Shown here piece by piece: positions 60,076 through 64,000 of a DNA stretch of 64,000 bases. Location: NCBI GenBank assembly GCA_050246875.1, contig JBFWVF010000008.1:62001-126000 (forward strand), in the 5' to 3' direction. The notes below the pieces were generated by a model. That model made no database searches, had not been told where the DNA came from, and saw nothing but the letters and a program-made list of their open reading frames with translations. The stretch is from SHWB01 sp050246875 (GTDB taxonomy: Bacteria; Pseudomonadota; Alphaproteobacteria; UBA6615). Positions within the stretch are counted from its first letter, which is position 1; each line of letters opens with the position of its first letter. Position numbers and translations under genes: made by a program.

Positions 60076-61690
60076 GACGGCCCGCCTTGATGAAGCGATC
60101 CGGGTCCTGGGCGCGGCCGTCGATCGCCACCTCGTAGTGGAGATGGGGTGCGCTGCTACGGCCCGTCGATCCGACCTCGCCGACCTTCTCGCCGAATTCG
60201 ATCTCCTGACCCTTGCGCAGGTATAGCTTGCGCATGTGACCGTACCGCGTCCGGATGCCGAGGCCGTGGTCGATTTCGACCATCTTGCCGTAGCCGCCCT
60301 TCCACCCGACGAAGGTAACCGTACCCGGGGCAGTTGCATAGACCAGGGTCCGTTCCGGCGCCGAGAGGTCGAGGCCCTCGTGCATCGCCCACTGCCCCGT
60401 GAAAGGATCGATGCGCCGGCCAAAGCCGCTGGTCACCTGGAAGGAGTCGAGCGGCGGCGCGAGCGGCAGACGGGCAAGAATCGCCTGCACGCCCTCCCAG
60501 TAGGTCAGCCGTGCGTCGAGCTTCGCCAGCTTGTTCCCCAGGGCATCGCCGGGCACGGCCATCGTCGGCGGCATCACGCGCTCGGCGGGCAGCGGCAGGA
60601 ACGGCCCGCCGACGCCGGCATCGTTGCGGACGCTGCCATCGACGCCCAGCCTTTCGAGCAGGCGATCGACATCGACGCCCGTCCCGGCCAGCGTCTGGCT
60701 GACCACTGCGAGGCTCGCCGTCGTCCGCTCGTCCAGGCGCTCGACGATCCCGCGCTGGGAGTCGGCAAACGCCACCAGCCGTTCCGACAGTGCCGCGACC
60801 TGGGCCCCGAGCCGGTCGCGGTCTTCCCGCAGGCGATCGCGCTCGCCCGCCACGGCGACCAACTGGCGATCCGCATCCCCGAGCCGGCCAACGATCTCGT
60901 CGCGCGCCCGCTGCAATCCCGCGACCTCGCTTTCGAGGTCGGCGCGGCGCGCGGCCAGCAGGTCATGCGCCGACGTCGCCTCGGCCAGCTGGCGCCGCAG
61001 ATCGTCGGCCACGCCGGCGAGGGCGCCGCGTTCACTGTCCAGCGCCCCGACGCGGGCGGAGAGTTCCTCGACCCTGCCGGACAGGGATTCGCCATAAGCC
61101 GTCAGGCGATCGCGCTCGGCGCTGACCGCGGCAAGACGCTCCTGCGCCTCGGCGAGACTGGCGGCCAGGCGGGCGCGCTCGCCCGCCGCGACGTGCTGCG
61201 CCTCGCCGAGCGAGGCCAGCCGGGTGGCGAGGTCGTCGCGCTCGGCGCGCAAACCGTCGCGTTCGGCCATCAGGGCATCGACGCTGCTCTGCCGCCGCGC
61301 GAGGTCCGCCTCAAGCTCCTCGACCCGGGCGAAATTGGCGTGGCCGGCCGCTTTCGACTCGGCCATCGCCCGCCGGGCGGCGACGAGGTCCCGCCGGGCG
61401 GCTTCGAGTTCGGCCACGAGCACGCGGTTCGACGATGTCGCCGCAGCGATCCGCTGATCGCGCTCTCCGACGATGCCGGCATGGTCGAAGTAGCGGTCGG
61501 TGACTGTCGCGGTCCAGCCGACAAGGGCGGCAGCGGCGGCGATTGCGGTGATCTGGAGCCAGCGCGGCAGCCGCAGGTAGCGAACCTGCCCGCGCGATCG
61601 CAGGATGATTTCCCGACGTTCCGGCACGAGCCGCCGGATCGCCCGCCTCCACGCGGTCGCCAACTGCCACCCTCCCCCCTGCCCGCACAC
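60059..61690 (-). CDS. M23 peptidoglycan endopeptidase with coiled coil (LmdC-like)
   Basis: From GTG 61690 the protein has 543 residues; a TTG nine codons in (61663) has a better ribosome binding site (GGGGGGAGGG) and may be the true start. One membrane helix (WLQITAIAAAAALVGW) is followed by a periplasmic coiled coil of about 270 residues (many EAARRDLVAARRA-like heptads). The C-terminal M23 domain has zinc-site HEGLD in WAMHEGLDLSAP and HLHYEVAIDG. It cuts peptide cross-links in peptidoglycan. Its 3' end overlaps bacA, suggesting the two act together on cell shape. Confidence 0.92.
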   Translation of the reverse strand: MCGQGGGWQLATAWRRAIRRLVPERREIILRSRGQVRYLRLPRWLQITAIAAAAALVGWTATVTDRYFDHAGIVGERDQRIAAATSSNRVLVAELEAARRDLVAARRAMAESKAAGHANFARVEELEADLARRQSSVDALMAERDGLRAERDDLATRLASLGEAQHVAAGERARLAASLAEAQERLAAVSAERDRLTAYGESLSGRVEELSARVGALDSERGALAGVADDLRRQLAEATSAHDLLAARRADLESEVAGLQRARDEIVGRLGDADRQLVAVAGERDRLREDRDRLGAQVAALSERLVAFADSQRGIVERLDERTTASLAVVSQTLAGTGVDVDRLLERLGVDGSVRNDAGVGGPFLPLPAERVMPPTMAVPGDALGNKLAKLDARLTYWEGVQAILARLPLAPPLDSFQVTSGFGRRIDPFTGQWAMHEGLDLSAPERTLVYATAPGTVTFVGWKGGYGKMVEIDHGLGIRTRYGHMRKLYLRKGQEIEFGEKVGEVGSTGRSSAPHLHYEVAIDGRAQDPDRFIKAGRHVFKE

Positions 61691-61790
61691 CCCCCCGGGT
61701 GCCGCGTTCAGCTTCGCTCGGGTCTCGTCTGCACGGACGGTAACGGGCTTGCTTGGGGACTGGCAAGCCTGCCGCTACGCCACCGACGAT

Positions 61791-61988
61791 TCAGGCCCGG
61801 TCGCGCGCGATCAGCCAGGCTCCGGCGAGGATCGCGACGAGGCCGGCGATGGCCAGCAGGCCGGACTTGAGGCCCATATAGATCGCCCCGCCATTGCTCC
61901 AGGTGATGAGGTCGTGGAGGTAAGCGTAGTTGTTGGCCAGCAGGCCGACGACAAGGATCAGCCAGCCGATGCCGCGGCGTCCCGACAT
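61791..61988 (-). CDS. Small two-helix membrane protein at the end of the nitrile hydratase-like operon
   Basis: The 65-residue product has two membrane helices (GIGWLILVVGLLANNYAYLH and SGLLAIAGLVAILAGAWLIA), with a basic N-terminus and RDRA at the end. GGAGGCACGATC precedes the ATG. It starts 30 bases after the alpha-subunit gene on the same strand, so cotranscription is likely. I recognise no family. A role in cobalt supply or subunit assembly is possible only by position. Confidence 0.6.
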   Translation of the reverse strand: MSGRRGIGWLILVVGLLANNYAYLHDLITWSNGGAIYMGLKSGLLAIAGLVAILAGAWLIARDRA

Positions 61989-62018
61989 GATCGTGCCTCC
62001 GTCGTTGCGATCGATGCG

Positions 62019-62678
62019 CTACTCGGCCGCCGCCCGCCCTTCATCTTCCGGCCGCCGACACAAGGCCACGCCGACCATGCTGTCGCGGCTGACGAGGGCG
62101 GCCAGCCGCTCGGCACTCCAGCCTTCGGTACCATCCGGCCGGCGGGGCAGGACGAGGTAGCGCAAGTCGGCGTTGCTGTCGTGGACACGGACCTCGACCC
62201 CGGCCGGCAGGACGGTGCCGAACTCGGCGAGAACCTTGCGCGGCTCGCGCACGGCACGGGCGCGATAGTCCCGCCGCTTGTACCAGGCCGGCGGCACGCC
62301 GAGGATCGGCCGCGGGTAGCACGAGCACAGCGTGCAGACGACGAGGTTGTGCACGGCGGGGGTGTTCTCGATGACGCACAGCTCCGTCGGCCGCATGTCG
62401 ACGCCGAATTCCCGTACCGCCTCGTCGCCATGCCTCAGCAGGCGTTCCTTGAAGGCCGGATCGGTCCACGCCCGCGCGACGATGCGCGCGCCCAGTTCCT
62501 CGCCGCGCGTATCCATGAACTCGACCGTTGCCCGCAGCTCGTCGGCGGAGATGATGCCCTTCTCGATCAGCAGCTCGCGGATCGACACCTCGAGCGCCTC
62601 GAAGGCCAGCGGCGGCCGCTCCTCGTCCGGGGCGGGGGGCTGATTGTGGTCATGGGGATGGCTGTGGCCGCCGCTCAT
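62019..62678 (-). CDS. Cobalt-type nitrile hydratase alpha / thiocyanate hydrolase gamma-like subunit
   Basis: The 219-residue catalytic subunit has a His-rich N-terminus (GHSHPHDH) and the metal-claw motif VVCTLCSCYPRP, Cys115, Cys118 and Cys120. Thr between the first Cys pair (CTLC) indicates cobalt rather than iron (CSLC). The C-terminal half shows PPAWYKRRDYRARAVREP and VHDSNADLRYLVLP. Nitrile hydratases convert nitriles to amides; thiocyanate hydrolase makes carbonyl sulfide and ammonia. ATG 62678 overlaps the stop of the small beta-like gene (ATGA) and has GGGAGGA upstream. No activator gene is apparent; the partner beta subunit is split. Confidence 0.92.
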   Translation of the reverse strand: MSGGHSHPHDHNQPPAPDEERPPLAFEALEVSIRELLIEKGIISADELRATVEFMDTRGEELGARIVARAWTDPAFKERLLRHGDEAVREFGVDMRPTELCVIENTPAVHNLVVCTLCSCYPRPILGVPPAWYKRRDYRARAVREPRKVLAEFGTVLPAGVEVRVHDSNADLRYLVLPRRPDGTEGWSAERLAALVSRDSMVGVALCRRPEDEGRAAAE

Positions 62679-62989
62679 GATCGTCCTCCCTTCGCCGCGC
62701 CGGCGTCGGCCGGCGACAGCCAGTGCTCGTAGATCTCGATCTCCAGGGTGTCGGTCGGATTGCCGTCGTAGTCCGGCCACAGGTCGGTCTGCCGGAAGTT
62801 CACCCGGTACAGATACTTGTAGGGCAGGCCCGACTGGCCGTAGGCGAGCTTCTCGGGATTGGGGAAGGCGCCGACGATGCGCTCGATGGTGCCCGTCTTG
62901 CCGCGCACATAGACGGGCGTGCGGACATGGCCCGGCTGGTCGCGGTCGTCGACCAGGACGGCGTCACCGGTGGCGAAACGCGCGCTCAC
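62675..62989 (-). CDS. Nitrile hydratase beta subunit, C-terminal half (SH3-like; SCNase alpha-like)
   Basis: The 104-residue product starts at GTG 62989 (VSARFATGDAVLVDDRDQPG) and contains GHVRTPVYVRGKTGTIERIV, LYRVNFRQTDLWPDYDG and DTLEIEIYEHWL, the full set of motifs in the C-terminal domain of nitrile hydratase beta. As a separate protein it corresponds to the alpha subunit of thiocyanate hydrolase. It overlaps both neighbours by 4 bases (GTGA and ATGA), so the three subunits are translated in strict coupling. The lengths fit a shorter version than the 126-residue Thiobacillus protein. Confidence 0.88.
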   Translation of the reverse strand: MSARFATGDAVLVDDRDQPGHVRTPVYVRGKTGTIERIVGAFPNPEKLAYGQSGLPYKYLYRVNFRQTDLWPDYDGNPTDTLEIEIYEHWLSPADAGAAKGGRS

Positions 62990-63321
62990 TGGCCGTGCTC
63001 CGCCCGCTCCGCCTCCAGCCGCGCCGTCACAGCGGCGAGCTTGGCGTCGAGTTCTTCCTGCGAAAACACGGACTTCTCCAGCATCAGCCACTTTATGGCG
63101 GTGAGCCAGCGCTCGTAATAGGGCAGCTTGAGGTACTCTTCCTCCGAAAGCGATTCCTGCATGCGCCGGGACTCGTCGACACGCGCCAGCCGCCGCTTGT
63201 TGTCGAACAGCAGCATCATCATCGCGTCGACGCGCTTCTCGGTCATGTTCGGAACATGGTCGTCATCGGGCCGCACCGGGCCCGCCGACAGGCCGCCGAA
63301 GTCCTGAACGCCGCGGTTCAT
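62986..63321 (-). CDS. Nitrile hydratase beta subunit, N-terminal half (SCNase beta-like)
   Basis: The 111-residue protein begins MNRGVQDFGGLSAGPVRPDD behind GGAGGGGCG. It has RVDAMMMLLFDNKRRLARVD, then EEYLKLPYYERWLTAIKWLM and LEKSVFSQEELDAKLA, corresponding to the helical N-terminal domain of nitrile hydratase beta (the YYERWL motif is conserved). The C-terminal half is encoded by the next gene. Gene order N-half, C-half, alpha equals scnB-scnA-scnC of thiocyanate hydrolase operons. Annotation as beta-like subunit is firm; substrate is open. Confidence 0.88.
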   Translation of the reverse strand: MNRGVQDFGGLSAGPVRPDDDHVPNMTEKRVDAMMMLLFDNKRRLARVDESRRMQESLSEEEYLKLPYYERWLTAIKWLMLEKSVFSQEELDAKLAAVTARLEAERAEHGQ

Positions 63322-63422
63322 CGCCCCTCCGCTCCCCGTGCTCGCATCGACCGACATGCTATCACGAGCCGGGCGAACGCAAAGGCTCCGACAACGCGGC
63401 CACGGGGCCGATTGCGGACCCG

Positions 63423-63444
63423 CCGGCACAGATGGCTGTGCCGG
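63423..63444. promoter_or_regulatory. Stem-loop in the divergent region between the nitrile hydratase-like operon and the CmcJ-like gene
   Basis: CCGGCACAG-ATGG-CTGTGCCGG is a perfect 9-bp stem. Outer arms CCCGCCG and CGGCGGG extend it with a one-base bulge. GTTT follows on the plus strand. It may be an operator or a leader hairpin of the plus-strand gene. Confidence 0.35.
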
Positions 63445-63535
63445 TCGGCGGGTTTCCCGGCGCCGAGGCGATACTATCTCTTCTGGCGCGGGGCCGGCAG
63501 TATTCACGCCCCGGCGTGGAAGGAGGGTTCGCCCC

Positions 63536-64000
63536 GTGTCGATGGCCGCTGAAAGGATCGATGCCGTAACGGCCGACCTGACGTTCCTCGTGCCCGACGG
63601 CACGAAGCCTCAGATCATCGTGCCCACCGTGGCAGGCGTGGAAACCGGCCGTCAGGCGAAGTACGCGGCGCGGCGCGTGACCATCGCCGACGGACGCCCG
63701 CTCATCGGCCGCCTGTCGGTCGACGTGCAGGGCTTCGACCTGGTGTCGCGGCCAACCGCGATGCCCGACTTCGGCGACGACGCGGCGATCAAGGCGGCGT
63801 ACTACCCGGAAGTCGAGGCGCTGCTGAAGGACGCGCTGGGCGTCGCCGAGGTGCTGATCTTCGACCACACCATCCGCATCGACGACACGGCTAAGGGCAC
63901 GGCGCGCGGCGCACGCAAGCCGGTGCGGACCGTGCACAACGACTACACTCCCGTGTCCGGCCCGCAGCGGGTGCGCGACCTCGTCGCGCCGGATCGTGTT
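63536..64000 (+). CDS. CmcJ/NvfI family oxygenase-like protein, N-terminal part (partial)
   Basis: The frame starts at GTG 63536 (or ATG 63542) behind AGGAGGG and runs off the right edge after 155 codons. It shows the CmcJ/NvfI/AsaB pattern: ADLTFLVPDGTKPQII, FDLVSRPTAMPDFGDDAAIK, AAYYPEVEALLKDALGVAEV, FDHTIRI, and VHNDYTPVSGPQRVRDL with the conserved His-x-Asp metal-type motif (HND). Members include 7-alpha-cephem-methoxylase component CmcJ and iron/2-oxoglutarate enzymes of secondary metabolism; most are uncharacterised. It is divergent from the nitrile hydratase-like operon. Confidence 0.8.
   Translation, partial: MSMAAERIDAVTADLTFLVPDGTKPQIIVPTVAGVETGRQAKYAARRVTIADGRPLIGRLSVDVQGFDLVSRPTAMPDFGDDAAIKAAYYPEVEALLKDALGVAEVLIFDHTIRIDDTAKGTARGARKPVRTVHNDYTPVSGPQRVRDLVAPDRV

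Overview
The window comes from a high-GC chromosome, most probably of a heterotrophic alphaproteobacterium. Pointers to this are glycolate oxidase GlcDEF, the short zinc-free type of ribosomal protein L36, a DUF1489 protein, a CheY/Hpt pair of alphaproteobacterial style, an M23 peptidase/bactofilin pair, and the dispersed CTCTCC/GGGTGAGG palindromic repeats typical of that class. I cannot name a genus. I see no tRNA, rRNA, CRISPR array, transposase or integrase. No stretch longer than about 300 bases lacks a gene or repeat.

Layout. 0-10.5 kb: 3' end of pyruvate kinase, a MetE-like protein, Dps, an alcohol dehydrogenase, an EF-G paralogue, an aspartate aminotransferase, UvrB and small membrane proteins. 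10.7-15 kb: glycolate oxidase operon glcD-glcE-glcF. 15-21.4 kb: cupin, L36, a Sel1/peptidoglycan-binding lipoprotein, a Gly/Asn/His-rich secreted protein, an acyl-CoA synthetase and a leucine dehydrogenase. 21.4-24.9 kb: an iron locus (FbpA, FbpB and a divergent unknown gene) with a good Fur-box match. 25-26.5 kb: two-component pair. 26.6-34.3 kb: leucine/isovalerate degradation (HMG-CoA lyase, methylcrotonyl-CoA carboxylase alpha and beta, methylglutaconyl-CoA hydratase-like) with a cation/proton antiporter inside the array. Isovaleryl-CoA dehydrogenase lies separately at 47.4 kb. 34.5-40.1 kb: a threonine-dehydratase-like enzyme, an alpha/beta hydrolase, two tandem 2-hydroxychromene-2-carboxylate isomerases and an acyl-CoA synthetase.

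40.1-47.4 kb is accessory. Orphan genes, several of clearly lower GC than the surroundings, are separated by copies of one palindromic repeat. One of them lies between two copies of the 3' end of an acyl-CoA dehydrogenase gene. A second low-GC insert, 46.2-47.4 kb, is a two-gene unit: a multi-pass membrane protein, then a membrane-anchored coiled-coil protein with a TIR/nucleoside-deoxyribosyltransferase-like domain. It is my best candidate for an undescribed (defence-type) system.

48.7-64 kb: an SDR, smpB and dapA, then an insert of a peptidoglycan-binding small protein with an acidic partner, an oxidoreductase, an MFS exporter and Rnk. After that come Slt, a haloacid dehalogenase, a serine/threonine dehydratase, the bactofilin/M23 operon, and a compact three-gene cobalt-type nitrile hydratase/thiocyanate hydrolase-like operon with a split beta subunit. 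A CmcJ/NvfI-like gene runs divergently off the right edge.
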